Below, in pieces: positions 1-13,227 of a stretch of 64,000 nucleotides of DNA. The notes beneath the pieces are model-generated. The model had not been told where the DNA came from, did no database searches, and saw only the letters and a list, made by a program, of their open reading frames with translations. Position 1 is the stretch's first letter. The number at the start of each line of letters is the position of its first letter. The position numbers were made by a program, and so were the translations under genes. The DNA comes from Taxillus chinensis (lineage: Eukaryota; Streptophyta; Magnoliopsida; Santalales; Loranthaceae): positions 13,322,078 to 13,386,077 of the forward strand of contig CM042088.1 of assembly GCA_023512835.1 (NCBI GenBank), given 5' to 3'.

Positions 1-9
1 TGGCCTCGC

Positions 10-1232
10 ATGCGTCATGATGTAATCATTGTTTGTAGAAATTGCAATGTGTATAAACATACTAAATCCAAAGTTCTTCCGCATGGTTTATACACCCCTT
101 TGCTTGTTGCATCTCATCCTTGGGTTGACATCTCCATGTGCTTTGTGCTCGGCTTACCTAGATCACAATTAGGTAAGGATAACATCTTTGTGGTGGTTGA
201 CAGGTTTAGTAAGATGGCTCATTTTATTGCTTGTTCTAAAACCAATGATGCAACGTATATCGCTGATTTATTCTTCAAGGAAGTGGTTAGGCTACATGGC
301 TTGCCTAAAAGCATTGTGAGTAATAGGGATGTTAAATTTCTTAGCCACTTTTGGAGGACATTGTGGAACAAACTTGGCACCAAATTATTGTTCTCCACCA
401 CCGCACACCCACAAACTGATGGACAAACTGAGGTGGTTAATTGGACACTTTCAATGCTGTTGCGTGCCATCCTTAAGAAAAACTTAACACATTGGGAAAG
501 ATGCTTACCTCACGTTGAATTTGCCTACAATCAGGTTGTTCATTCTACAACAAACTTCTCCCCTTTCAAAGTTGTCTACGATTTTAACCCTTTGACCCCC
601 TTGATATCATAGGTTTACCAACTAATGAGTTTTCAAACCTAGAAGGTGGGGAAAAGGGCAAGTTTGTGAAAGATTTACATGCAAAAGTAAAAACCAACAT
701 TGAGTGCAGGAATGAGCAATTCGCCAAGCATGCCAACAATGGTAGACAAAAGGTGGTTTTTCAACCTGGAGATTGGGTATGGCTACACTTGAGAAAGGAG
801 CGGTTCCCCAACCAAAGGAAGACCAAGCTTCATCCACGAGGAGATGGCCCTTTCCAAATCTTAGAGAGGATCAATGATAATGCTTACAAAATTGACTTGC
901 CTAACAGGTATGGAAATGTTAGCGCTACCTTTAATGTTGCAGATCTCTCTCCATTTGACTATGCAGATTTGAGGTCGAATCCTTTTGAAGTGGAAGGGGA
1001 TGATGAGGATCATGGCATCCGTGAGCATCGTGGTGAGGAGGCTGAATGGCGTGTCAATAGACAAGATCTGTTGCAAGGAATTGGAGGCCCAATGACACGA
1101 GCACGAATGAAAAGAATGAAAGAGGCATTAACTAGCTTAATCAATCAAATCCAAGAGGAGGCCCAACACACATACTTGGGGGAAGTATCTAGGCATACAA
1201 TTACACTAATTGAGGCTCAAACAAGCTTATAA
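10..1232 (+). pseudogene. Ty3/gypsy polyprotein 3' end: integrase and C-terminal tail, frameshifted
   Basis: This is the last part of a Ty3/gypsy polyprotein; the rest lies left of the window. A first frame (10-612) holds the end of the integrase zinc finger (C-x2-C near residues 10-13), then the integrase core with [12 protein letters not shown] and [10 protein letters not shown] second frame (about 600-1232) continues with the integrase C-terminal GDWVWLHLRKERFP region and an FNVADLSPFD stretch, ending in a charged tail containing PMTRARMKRMKEAL. One frameshift near 590-600 separates them. Two of the three catalytic acidic positions are changed: SMCFVLGLP has Cys where the family has Asp, and VSNRDVKF has Asn where the family has Asp. 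The Glu of TDGQTE remains. No clear chromodomain is visible, so placement within chromoviruses (CRM-like or similar) is uncertain. The copy is certainly inactive. Confidence 0.9.
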
Positions 1233-1720
1233 AAGTTCAAGCCTTGTAGGATACGAATTTCAAGCCCATTTTTCATATTTTTTTTTATTTTGTTACGTTA
1301 ATTTACCAAACATGTGGGTCAAATCAAGCCCTTGGTAATCTTACCAAATATGTTGTTAAAATCCAACCCTTTGTTTCCAAGCTTTTTTGGCTATATAAAG
1401 CATCCCCATATACTCTTGAAATCATCATGAATAGAGTGTATTTTTCATTTGGTGAGTTTAGCTTGCAACCTTTGTTTTCTTACTTAATTCTTTGACTTAT
1501 CAAAGGATTTGTCTTCCTTTGTGGCCTCTTGTGGTCAGAGTTCTTAGAGACAAGTTCTCTTTGGGTTCTACCTTGACATTCTATCCTCTTTCGCCACCCA
1601 AATACCATTGCCATTTGTTTCCTTGTGTAGATTCGTGGGACAAGGTATCTAGGAAACTTCCTAGTAGGTCTTCGATCACATATCATTTCGATTATCAAGG
1701 ATTTTAAGAGCCCGTGTATT
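1233..1720 (+). mobile_element. LTR-like flank of the same gypsy element
   Basis: Non-coding sequence directly after the polyprotein stop. It contains a TATA-like box TATATAAA at 1392-1399 and then a leader-like stretch without satellite similarity. The first 200 bp (AAGTTCAAGCCTTGT onward) recur after every copy of the coding tail in the array to the right (for example 7351, 8684, 10533, 12354, 18373, 25143, 26463). I infer the U3/R start of the 3' LTR. The exact LTR boundaries cannot be fixed because the 5' LTR is outside the window. Confidence 0.6.
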
Positions 1721-3482
1721 CAACATTGAAAATAGTGGATTAGACACAATGTTAGAAGTACCTCCCCGCCACGGAGTATGCCACATTGAGCGAACCATGC
1801 TCATCATGTGTCCTTTGAATCCTTTATGGATATTACATTTTGTTGTTTGATTTATCCACTCAATGCATCCGAAATCCACAAAATAACCAACCTAAGTTCA
1901 AGGATTCAACCCTTTTGATTTCCGATTGAAGCAAAAAGTGCGTTTATACACGTTAATAGACTCATTGACATCGGGGTAATCATTGTTGATCGAAGTGCAT
2001 TAGACCTAGCGTGGGAATTACCTCACCGCTGTCGAGTATGTCACATTCAGCAAACTATGCTCATCATGTGTCCTTTGAATCCTTTATGAATATTACATTT
2101 TTGTTGTTTGAGTGATCCATTGTTTATGCATGTTTATAAAGCCTTTGACAATAGGTAATCATTGTTGATCAAAAGGTGTTAGACTTAGCGTGGAAAGTAC
2201 CTCACCGTTGTGGAGTACGTCACATTGAGCGAACCATGCTCATCATGTGCCATTTGAATCTTTTATGGATGTTATATTTTGTTTTAATTGATCCAATCAA
2301 TGCATCCGAAATCTACAAAATAACCAACCTAAGTCCAAGGATTCAAGCCTTTTCATTTCCGATTGAAGTAAAAAGTGTATTTTTACCCGTTAATGGAGTC
2401 ATTGACATCAGTAATCGTTCTTGATAAAAGTGCATTAGACTTAGCGTGGGAAGTACCTCGTCGTCGTGGAGTATGCCACATTGAGGAAACTATGCTCATC
2501 GTGTATCCTTTGAATATTTTATAGATATTACATTTCATTGTTTGATTAATCCACTTAATGCATCCCGAATCAACTGAATAACCAAAAAACCTATAGGTCT
2601 AGCATTTTGAATTGTTATTGAACCAAAATGTGGACTTAACGATTATAATATAGTCTTTTTGTTGGTTCTTCCAATATTGATCACTGTATTAAACACAGCG
2701 TTGGAAGTACCTCGCCGCCGTAGAGTATTCCACATTGAGCTAACCATGCTCAATGTGTATCCTTTGAATCCTCTATAGATATTACATTTCATTGTTCGAT
2801 TAATTCGCTCGATGAATCCCAAATCGACTAAATAACCAACCCAAACCTAAAAAGTAAGCCTTTTATTTACATTTGAAGCAAAGCATGCATTCATCGATTA
2901 TAAAGGATTCTAAGAGCTTGTGTATTCAATATTGAAAATAATGGATTAGACATAGCGTTGAAAGTACCTCCTCGCCATTGTGGACTATGTCATGTTTGAG
3001 GGAACCATGCTCATCATGTGTCATTTGAATCATTTATGGATATACATATTGTCGTTTGATTGATCTCCCAATGCATCCCAAATCAACTAAATAACCAAAT
3101 AAACCTACAGATCTCGCATTTTGAATTGTCATTGAACCAATATGTGGATTTAACGATTATAATATAGTGTTTTCGTTGGTTTTCAAATATTCATCACTAT
3201 ATTAGACACTGCATTGGAAGTACCTCGACGCCGTGGAGTATGCCACATTGAGCAAACCATGTTCATCGTGTATCCTTTGAATACTCCAAAGTTATTACAT
3301 TTCATTGTTTGATTAATCCACTCAATGCATCCCAAATCAACTAAACAACCAACCCAACCCTAAATATCAACCCTTTTGATTTATAATTGAAGCAAAATGT
3401 GCATTTAAAGATTATAAAGGATTCTAAGAGCTTGTGTATTCAATATTGAAAATAGTTGACTACACACAACGTTGGAAGTATC
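1720..3482 (+). repeat. Satellite array, block 1 (about 256-bp monomers)
   Basis: Tandem diverged monomers, each recognisable by GAAGTACCTC, then GGAGTATGCCACATTGAGC and CATGCTCATCATGTGTCC. The GTACCTC landmark recurs near 2451, 2707, 2962, 3218 and 3478, a spacing of 255-260 bp; one shorter spacing (about 180 bp) occurs near 2016-2197. The first half of each monomer is shared. The second half comes in three types (see findings). No gene is seen; short ORFs here are accidental. Confidence 0.9.
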
Positions 3483-5294
3483 TGTCATGCCCCGGATTTC
3501 CATCCCGAGGAAACCGGGTTGTGACTTCCCTTTACCCACGCGGATGGATAAGGGGTTAGGATACAACATTCCACTTTGGATATCACAACATCCTCAACAG
3601 ATATTCACAAAAATAAAATCATATATTTTTTAAACCATAATAGTTGCCCATTGGGAAAACCACAATACTTTACAAATCCTTTTACAACATCTCCCCATTG
3701 GGGTTACAATAGTGCCATAAATTAAAATTAAACAAAACTGTCAAGCAGATAACTGTTTTCCCCTTTGGTGTTTTCACCTAACGCCTGTAGGTTCCTGGAA
3801 AGAAAACAAAACACAGTAGGAGGGGTGAGCAACCACAGCTCAGTAGGGATCATGTCTCCCCAACCCATCCCATGCCCCTAGAAATTACATGAATACGTGC
3901 ATAAGTGCAGTGTCATGGCATTAATATAGAATTAGGTTATAACCAACATTATTCAATGTCAACACATACACAAACCACAAAGAAATACAACTATTTCCAC
4001 AGCCAGTCAGGCTTCCACAACCTCAGCCACACAGGCTCCACGGCCACATAGGCCCACAACCACAGCCACACAGGCTCCAAAATCAGCCACAGGCAATCAA
4101 CCACTTAGGCTCACACTCAGCCACACAGGCTCCACAATCACACTTACAAGCACAACACAATGATAAGCATTTACATAACATCACCTAATACATAAGCATT
4201 TACATAACATCATCACACAAATCACAATTTACATATCCACATATTAAATTCACAACCAAAACTCCCCTGGAAACCACAAGGTTTCTCCATACGGCCCTAC
4301 CGCAGAACTAATCCTAACGAATCCAACCACGAAACGAATGACGCAGACACCCCAACGGCCCCCAGGGTCCTCTAGCCCCGAGAACGAACCCAAAATCCCT
4401 CGACCCCGGACTCAACATCATATCCAAACAAAATCTGCCATTGAAGGCCAACATCCATATAGGAGATCACACCTATATGGATTTACATATATATATATAT
4501 ATATATTAACAATAACAATCTACAATTTCATCTACCACAGGGCCTAATCCCGGAATGCGTACTAGAAGAGACAGAACCCCTACCTCAAGAAGATTCTCCT
4601 TGCTCTTGCTCCCACGCTAGTCTCCGTCCACCCATGCGAGTCACCCCAGCAGCAACAATCAGGAACTCTCTCTCTCTCCCTCTCTACGACGGCTACGGTG
4701 GCTAACAACAAAAACCCTAAACCTAAAACAAAGAGAGCTCCTCCTCCTTATATAAACACCTCACTTGGCAAAACGACGTATTTTTGATAAGTGAAACTCA
4801 TCATCGAAACAACGTAGTTTTGATAAATGAAACCCACCATCAAAATGATGTAGTTTTGATAAATGAAACATGTAATAACCACTATGCTCCCACACAGAAC
4901 AAAATACCACAATTTGAATATGGTCCTTTAGGAAAAGATTATCAAAATGACAAAACGAAGAAGACGGTGCAAAAACATGGTTGCATGTGACAAAGACCAT
5001 TGTCACGTGCAAGCTCCAAATGCCCTACGATTTTGCCACAAGCCTTAGAACTAAGTCTGGAAGGCTCCCATGCAAAAACATCACTGCATGTGACAAGCCA
5101 TTGTCACATGCATTGGCACGTGCACCCTCCAAAAGTGTCCTCTTGGGCTCATCTCTTGCCTCATGCTTGTTCATCAACAAACAAAGTGTTCTAGCTAATG
5201 TGTGTGGGAATAAAACTCCCAAAAACCCTACAATTGCCACTCAAAGGGCAAAACTGTGACTAACTCCTCACATCCCAAAACACGAGTCATTACA
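3483..5294 (-). mobile_element. Solo LTR, Tekay-like Ty3/gypsy family (minus orientation)
   Basis: An 1812-bp block interrupting a satellite monomer. On the plus strand it starts TGTCATGCCCC and ends GTCATTACA, so TG...CA termini are present on both strands. It is flanked by an imperfect 5-bp target duplication (gtatc at 3478-3482, gtacc at 5295-5299). Read on the minus strand it matches the LTR of the element at 45205-54314: TGTAATGAC-type start, repeated ACGT palindromes, a telo-box-like CCCTAAACC, a CATATAGG/CCTATATG hairpin (4456-4479) and a GGGGCATGACA end. There is no internal coding sequence, so it is a solo LTR left by LTR-LTR recombination. It also holds a (TA)n run near 4487-4506. 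Confidence 0.85.
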
Positions 5295-7110
5295 GTACCT
5301 CCCCGCCATGGAGTATACCACATTGAGTGAACCATGCTCATCATGTGTCCTTTGTATCCTTTATGGATATTACATATTTTTGTTTGATTGATCCAGTCAA
5401 TGCATCCAAAATTAACAGTATAACCAACCTAAGTCCAAGGATTCAAGCCTGTTGATTTCCGATTGAAGTAAAAAGTGTGATCATGCCAATCAATAAACTC
5501 ATTGACATCGGGTAATTGTTGTTGATAAAAGTGCATTAGACTTAGCATGGGAAGTACCTCGTCGCCGTGGAGTATGCCACATTGAGCAGACCATGCTCAT
5601 TGTGTATCCTTTGAATATTCTATAGATATTAGATTTCATTGTTTGATTAATCACTCAATGCATCCTAAATCAACTAAATAACCAACCTAAACTTAAAAAT
5701 CAACCCTTTTGATTTATAATGAAACATAATGTGCATTTAACGATTATAAAGGATTCTAAGAGCTTGTGTATTCAATATTGAAAATAATGGATTAGACATA
5801 ACGTTGGAAGTACCTCCTCGCCAGGGAGTATGTCACATTGAGCGAACCATGCACATCATGTGTCTTTTGAATCCCGTATGGACATTAGATATTGTTGTTT
5901 GATTGATCCACTCATTGCATCCAAAATCAACAAAATAACCAACCCAAGTCCAAGGATTCAATCCTTTTGATTTCTGACTAAAACAAAAAGTGTGTTTATG
6001 CACCTTAATAGAGACTCTGACATTGAGTAATCATTATTGATAAAAGTGCATTAGACCAAGCTGTTGAGTATGTGACATTCAGCGAACAATGATTCTCATG
6101 TGTCTTTGAATCTTTTATGGATATTACATTTTGCTGTTTGATTGATCACCTCAATGCATCCCAAATCAACTAAATAACCAAACCAACCTATAGAACTAGC
6201 TTTCTAAGTTGTTATTGAACCAAAATGGGGATTTAACTACTATAATATAGTCTTTTCATTGGTTTTTCCAATATTGATCACTGTATTAGACACAACGTTG
6301 GAAGTACCTCGCTGCTGTAAGTATGCCACATTGACAAAACCATGCTCATCATGTATCCTTTGAATCCTCTATAGATATTACATTTCATTGTTTGATTAAT
6401 CCACTTGATGCATCCCAAATCAACTAAATAACCAGCCCAAACGAAAAATTAAGCCTTTTATTTACATTTGAAGCAAAGTGTGCATTTATCGATTATAAAC
6501 GAATCTAAGAGCTTGTGTATTCAATATCGAAAATAATGGATTAGACACAACGTTGGAAGTACCTCCTCGCCGTTGTGGACTATGACACATTGAGGGAACC
6601 ATGCTCATCATGTGTCATTTGAATCTTTTATGGATATACATTTTGTCGTTTGTTGAACCAGTCAATGCATCCCAAACCAACCAAATAACCAAACAAACCA
6701 ATAGATCTAGCATTTTAAATTGTTATTGAACCAAAATGTGAATTTAACAATTACAATATAGTGTTTTGCTTGGTTTTTCCAATATTAATCACTATATTAA
6801 ACACCGCGTTGGAAGAACCTCGACGCCGTGGAGTATGCCACATTGAGCAAACCATGCTCATCGTGTATCCTTTGAATACTCTAAAGTTATTACATTTCGG
6901 TGTTTGATTAATCCACTCAATGGATCCCAAATCAACTAAACAACCAAAAAGTGTGTTTATGCACGTTAATAAAATCTTTGACATTGGGTAATCAGTGCTG
7001 ACAAAAGTGCATTAGACCTGGCATGGGAAGTACCTCTCCACTGTGGTGTATGTCATATTGAGCCAACCGTGCTCATCACGTGTCATTTGAATCTTTTGTG
7101 GATATTACAT
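5295..7110 (+). repeat. Satellite array, block 2
   Basis: It continues the monomer broken by the solo LTR. GTACCTC landmarks lie near 5295, 5553, 5810, 6303, 6559 and 6813 (as AACCTC), again about 256 bp apart. Types A, B and C are interspersed. The block ends at the fusion junction GATATTACAT|GATGA near 7110, where the retroelement coding tail begins. No gene is seen. Confidence 0.9.
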
Positions 7111-8460
7111 GATGACAATCATGGCATCCGTGAGCATCGTGGTGAGGAGGCTAAATGGCACGTCAATAGGCAAGACCCATTGCAAGGAATTGGAGGCCCA
7201 ATGACACGAACACGAATGAAAAGAAAGAAAAGAATGAAAGAGGCCTTAACTAGATTAATCAATCAAATCCAAGAGGAGGCCCAACATGCTTACTTGGGGG
7301 AAGTATGTAAGCCTATAATTACACTAATTGGGGCCCAAACAAGCTTATAAAAGTTCAAACCTTGTGGGCTACGAATTTCAAGCCCATTTTTCATATTTTA
7401 TTGATTTTGTTACTTTAATTTACCAAACAAGCGGGTCAAATCAAGTCCTTGGTAATCTTACCAAATATGTTGTTAAAATCCAGCCCTTGGTTTCAAAGCT
7501 TTTTTGGCCACAAAAAGCTTAGTGAAAAGCTTTCTTTCAATAGGATTGGCTCAATTCCCGCAAGGGACGTAGTACTTCCTCGTCATGTGTATTCAATATT
7601 GAAAAAAGTGGATTACACACAGCGTTGGAAGTACCTCCTCGCTATGTAGTATGCCACATTGAGCGAACCACGCTCATCATGTGTCCTCTGAATCCTTTAT
7701 GGATATTACACTTTGTTGTTTGATTGATCCATTCAATGCTTTTGAAATCCACAAAATAACCAACCAAGTTCGAGGATTCAAGAATTTTCATTTTTGATTG
7801 AAGCAAAAAAGTGTGCTTCTCCACGTTAATAGAGTCTTTGACATCATGTAATCATTGTTGATAAAAGTGCATTAGACATAGCATGGGAAGTACCTCCCCG
7901 TTGTGGAGTATGTCGATTGAGCGAACCATACTCATCATGTGTCATTTGAATCTTTTATGGAGATTATATTTTGTTGTTTGATTGATCCATTCAATGCATC
8001 CAAAACAACTAAATAACCAAACTAACCTATAGATCTAGCTTTTTGAATTGTCATTGAACTGAAATGTGGATTTAACGATTATAATATAGTCTTTCTATTG
8101 GTTTTTCCAATATTGATCACTGTATTAGACACTACGGAGTATGCCACATTGGGTGAACCATGCTCATCATGTGTCTTTTGAATCCCTTATTTATATTACA
8201 TTTTGTTGTTTGATTGATCCATTCAATGCTTTTAAAATCCACAAAATAACCAACCTAAGTTGAAGGATTCAAGCATTTTCATTCTCTATTGAAGCAAAAA
8301 TTGTGCTTATGCACGTTAACAGAATCTTTGACAACGGCTAATCATTGTTGATAAAAGTGCATTAGTCCTAGCGTGGGAAGTACCTCTCCACTGTGGTGTA
8401 CGTCACATTGAGCCAACCGTGCTCATCACGTGTCATTAGAATCTTTTGTAGATATTACAT
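7111..8460 (+). repeat. Higher-order repeat unit 1 (retroelement tail + LTR start + monomers)
   Basis: The unit is about 1350 bp. 7111-7350 is a copy of the gypsy C-terminal coding tail with its frame open up to the same TAA stop (HGIREHRGEEAKWHVNRQD through GAQTSL). 7351-7620 is the LTR-like start, with CATATTTTATTG and a PuPu-rich GCTTAGTGAAAAGC segment. 7620-8460 are satellite monomers, ending at the next identical junction GATATTACAT near 8460. The tail is not a gene; it has no start and no promoter of its own. Confidence 0.8.
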
Positions 8461-10284
8461 GTTGAGGGTTGTGGCATTTGTGAGTGTCGTGGTGAGGAGG
8501 CTAAATGGCATGTCAATAGACAAGACCGGTTGCAAGAAATTGGAGGCCTAATGACACGAGCACAAATGAAAAGAGACCTTAACTAGCTTAATCAATCAAA
8601 TCCAAGAGGAGGCCCAACATGCTTACTTGGGGGAAGTATCTAGGCCTATAATTACACTAATTGAGGCCCAAACAAGCTTATAAAAGTTCAAGCCTTGTGG
8701 GCTACGAATTTCAAGCCCATTTTTCATATTTTCTTTATTTTGTTACTTTAATTTACCTAACATGTTGGTCAAATCATGCCCATCGTTATCTTACCAAATA
8801 TGTTGTTAAAATCCAGCCCTAGGTTTCCAAGCTCTTTTGCCCATAAAAAGCTTAGTGAAAAGCTTTCTTTCAATCGGATTGGCTCAATTCCCAGCAAGGG
8901 AGGTAGTACTTCCTCGTCAAGTGTATTCAATATTGAAAAAAGTGGATTACACACAGCATTGGAAGTACCTCCTCGCTATGGAGTATGCCACTTTGAGTGA
9001 ACCATGCTCATCATGTGTCCTCTGAATCCTTTATGGATATTACACCTTGTTGTTTGATTGATCCATTCAATGCTTTTGAAATCCACAAAATAACCAACCA
9101 AGTTCAAGGATTCAAGAATTTTCATTTTTCATTGAAACAAAAAGTATGTTTATGCACGTTAATAGAGTCTTTCACATCGGGTAATCATTGTTGATAAAAG
9201 TGCATTAGACAAAGCGTGAAAAGTACCTCCCTGCTGTGAGTATGACACATTAAGCGAACCATGCTCATCATGTGTCATTTCAATCTTTGATGGAGAATAC
9301 ATTTTGTTGTTTGATTCATCTACTCAATGCATCCCAAATAAACTAAATAACCAAACTAACCTATAGATCTAACTTTTTGAATTGTTATTGAACCAAAATG
9401 TCAATTTAACGACTATAATATAGTCTTTTCGTTGGTTATTCCAATATTGATCACTGTATTAGACACTGCAGAGTATGCCACATTGAGCCAACCATGCTCG
9501 TCATGTATCCTTTGAACCCCTTATCGATATTACATTTTGTTGTTTGATTGATCCACTAACTGCATCCGAAATCCATAAAATAACCAACCTAAGTCCAAGG
9601 ATTCAAGCCTTTTGATTTCAAATTCAAGCAAAAAGTGTGTTTATGCAAGTTAATAGAGACTTTGATATCGGGTAATCATTTTTGATGAAAGTGCATTTGA
9701 CATAGTGTGGGAAGTACCTTGCCGCCGTGGAGTATGTCACAACGAGTGAACTGTGCTCATAATGTGTCATTTGAATCTTTTATGGATATTACATTTTGTT
9801 GTTTGATTGTTCCACTCAATCCATCCCAAATAAACTAAATAACCAAACTAACCTATAGATCTAGCTTTTTGAATTGTTATTGAACCGAAATGTGGATTTA
9901 ACAATTATAATATAGTCTTTTCGTTGGTTTTTCCAATATTGATCACTGTATTCGACACTGCAGAGTATGCCACATCGAGTGAACAAAGCTCATCATGTGT
10001 CCTTTGACTCCTTTATGGATATTACATTTTTTTGTTTGATTGATCCCCTCAATTCATCCGAAATCCACAAAATAACCAACCTAAGTCCAAGAATTCAAGC
10101 CTCTTATTTCCGATTGAAGCAAATAGTGTGTTGATGCACGTTAATAGAATCTTGGACATCGGGTAATCATTGTTGATAAAAGTGCATTAGACCTAGTGTG
10201 GGAAGTACCTCTCCACTGTGGTGTGTGTCACGTTGAGCCAACCGTGCTCATCATGTGTCATTTGAACCTTTTGTGGATATTACA
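8461..10284 (+). repeat. Higher-order repeat unit 2
   Basis: The unit is about 1824 bp. The coding tail at 8461-8683 is frame-disrupted relative to the other copies and carries private variants (GTTGAGGGTTGTGGCATTTGTGAGTG). It is followed by an LTR start that includes CCATAAAAAGC and by monomers. It is about 480 bp longer than the 1.35-kb type, close to two extra monomers. Confidence 0.8.
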
Positions 10285-12105
10285 CAATGAGGATCATGGC
10301 ATCCATGAGCGTCGTGGTGAGGAGGCTGAATGGCATCTCAATAGACAAGACCCGTTGCAAGAAATTGGAGGCCTAATGACACGAGCACGAATGAAAAGAA
10401 TGAAAAGAATAAAAGAGGCCTTAAGTAGCTTAATCAATCAAATCCAAGAGGAGGCCCAACATGCTTACTTGGGGGAAGTATCTAGGCCTATAATTACACT
10501 AATTGAGGCCCAAACAAGCTTATACAAGTTCAAGCCTTGTGGGCTACGAATTTCAAGCCTATTTTTCATATTTTATTGACTTTGTTACTTTAATTTATCA
10601 AACATGTGGGTCAAATCAATCCCTTGGTAATCTTACCAAATATGCTGTTAAAATCCAGCCCTTGGTTTCCAAGCTCTTTTGCCTATAAAAAGCATTGTGA
10701 AAAGCTTTCTTTCAACATGATTGGCTCAATTGCCGGCAACGGAGGTAGTACTTCCTCGTCAAGTGTATTCAATATTGAAAAAAGTGGATTACACACAGCG
10801 TTGGAAGTACCTCCTCGCTATGGAGTATGCCACATTGAGTGAACCATGCTCATCATGTGTCATTTGAATCTTTTATGGAGAATACATTTTGTTGTTTGAT
10901 TGATCTACTCAATGAATCCCAAATCAACTAAATAACCAAAGTAACCTATTGATCTAGGTTTTGGAATTTTTGTTGAACCAAAATATGGATTTAACGAATA
11001 TAATATAGTTTTTTCGTTGGTTTTTCCGATATTGATCACTATATTAGACACTAGTGGAGTATTCTACATTGAGCGAACCATGCTCATCATATATCATTTG
11101 AATCTGTTATGGAGAATACATTTTGTTGTTTGATTGATCTACTCATTGCATCCCAAATCAACTAAATAACCAAACTAACCTATAGATCTAGCTTTTTGAA
11201 TTATTATTGAACCAAAATGTGGATTTAATGAATATAATATAGTCTTTTCGTTGGTTTTTCTGATATTGATCACTGTATTAGATACTACGGAGTATGCCAC
11301 ATTGAGCGAACCATGCTCATTATGTGTCCTTTGAGTCCTTTATCAATATTACATTTTGTTGTTTGATTGATCCACTCACTGCATCCGAAATCCACAAAAT
11401 AACCAACCCAAGTCCAAGGATTCAAGCCTTTTGATTTCAAATTCAATCAAAAAGTGGGTTAGTGCAAGTTAATATAGTCTTTGATATCGGGTAATCATTT
11501 TTGATGAGAGTGCATTGGACATAGTGGGGGAAGTACCTTGCCGTTGTGGAGTATGTCACAACGAGTGAACCGTGCTCATAATGTGTCATTTGAATCTTTT
11601 ATGGATATTACATTTTGTTATTTGATTGTTCCACTCAATCCATCCCAACTAAACTAAATAACCAAACTAACCTATAGATCTAGCCTTTTGAATTGTTATT
11701 GAACTGAAATGTGGATTTAACGATTATAATATAGTCTTTCCATTGGTTTTTCCAATATTGATCACTGTATTAGACACTACGGAGTATGCCACATTGGGTG
11801 AACCGTGCTCATCATGTGTCTTTTTAATCCCTTATGGATATTACATTTTGTTGTTTGATTGATCCGTTCAATGCTTCTAAAATCCACATAATAACCAACC
11901 TAAGTTGAAGGATTCAAGCATTTTCATTCTCTATTGAAGCAAAAATTGTGCTTATGCACGTTAACAGAATCTTTGACAATGGCTAATCATTGTTGATAAA
12001 AGTGCATTAGACCTAGCGTGGGAAGTACCTCTCCACTGTGGTGTACGTCACATTGAGCCAACCGTGCTCATCACGTGTCATTGGAATCTTTTGTAGATAT
12101 TACAT
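10285..12105 (+). repeat. Higher-order repeat unit 3
   Basis: The unit is about 1821 bp. The tail copy (10285-10579) stays open and reads past the usual stop because TAA has become TAC, giving a short extension. It is followed by LTR start and monomers. It shares its length with the unit to the left. Confidence 0.8.
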
Positions 12106-13039
12106 GTTGAGGGTCGTGGCATTTGTGAGTGTCGTGGTGAGGAGGCTAAATGGCATGTCAATAGACAAGACCAGTTGCAAGAAATTGGAGGCCTAATCAC
12201 ACGAGCACAAATGAAAAGAATGAAAAGAATGAAAAGAATGAAAGAGGCCTTAACTAGCTTAATCAATCAAATCCAAAAGGAGGCCCAACATCCTTACTTG
12301 GGGGAAGTATCTAGGCCTATAATTACACTAATTGAGGCCCAAACAAGCTTATAAAAGTTCAAGCCTTGTGGACTACAAATTTCAAGCCCATTTTTCATAT
12401 TTTCTTTATTTTGTTACTTTAATTTACCTAACATGTTGGTCAAATCATGCCTTTGGTTATCTTACCAAATATGTCGTTAAAATCCAGCCCTAGGTTTCCA
12501 AGCTCTTTTGCCTATAAAAAGCTTAGTGAAAAGCTTTCTTTCAATCGGATTGGTTCAATTCCCAGCAAGGGAGGTAGTACTTCCTCGTCAAGTGTTTTCA
12601 ATATTGAAAAAAGTGGATTACACACAGCGTTGTAAGTACCTCCTCGCTTTGGAGTTTGCCACATTGACCGAACCATGCTCATCATGTGTCCTCTGAATCC
12701 TCTATGGTTATTACAATTTGTTGTTTGATTGATCCATTCAATTCTTTTGAAGTCCACAAAATAACCAACCAAGTTCAAGGCTTCAAGAATTTTCATTTTT
12801 GATTAGAGCAAAAAAGTGTGTTTATGCATGTTAATAGAGTCTTTGACATCGGGTAATCATTGTTGATAAAAGTGCATTACACAAAGCGTGGGAAGTACCT
12901 CCCTGCTGTGGAGTATGTCACATTGAGCGAACCATGCTCATCATGTGTCATTTGAATCTTTTATGGAGAATACATTTTTTTGTTTGATTGATCTACTCAA
13001 CGCATCCCAAATCAACTAAATAACCAAACTAACCTATAG
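12106..13039 (+). repeat. Higher-order repeat unit 4, left part (before LINE)
   Basis: Tail copy at 12106-12353, with four tandem AATGAAAAG-type 9-mers encoding MKR repeats where other copies have one to three. An LTR start (12354-12620) and monomers follow. The unit resumes after the LINE at 17072 and ends near 18135; without the LINE and one target duplication it is about 2014 bp. Confidence 0.8.
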
Positions 13040-13055
13040 ATGTAGGTTTTGGAAT
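13040..13055. repeat. LINE target-site duplication, left copy
   Basis: The 16-bp ATGTAGGTTTTGGAAT is repeated perfectly at 17056-17071, directly after the LINE poly(A). Confidence 0.93.
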
Positions 13056-13056
13056 C

Positions 13057-13227
13057 TACTCAGACGAGCTTGCATCCCCATTGTCAGACTTTTCGGCTCC
13101 GCCGTTTTCTATCGATGGTGCATTTGCTAAGTTATCTAAACATGCAAAGCGGAATCTTCGGCGGAAGGAGAGTCGCAAGAAACAAAAGGGGGTGGGAGAT
13201 TCCCCTTCCTCGGCTAGTTCTCAATGA
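13057..13227 (+). pseudogene. LINE ORF1, C-terminal remnant
   Basis: An open frame with no start runs from the 5' truncation point of the LINE to TGA at 13225-13227. The peptide is Lys/Arg-rich (KHAKRNLRRKESRKKQ), followed by a Ser-rich end. This fits the basic RNA-binding C-terminus of plant LINE ORF1 proteins, but no domain can be named. Its stop overlaps the ORF2 start in an ATGA arrangement (13224-13227). Confidence 0.7.

Noticed and set aside
1..1232. Chromodomain at the end of the first gypsy polyprotein
   Set aside because: The tail after FNVADLSPFD is charged and helical-looking, without the aromatic-rich chromodomain pattern seen in the 45205 element.
3483..5294. A host gene or promoter within the solo LTR
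   Set aside because: All ORFs are short; ends, target duplication and motifs identify an LTR.
1720..13039. Many 60-95 residue ORFs on both strands of the satellite
   Set aside because: They recur with the repeat, have no domains and are not conserved in frame between monomers; only the retroelement tail shows real coding origin.
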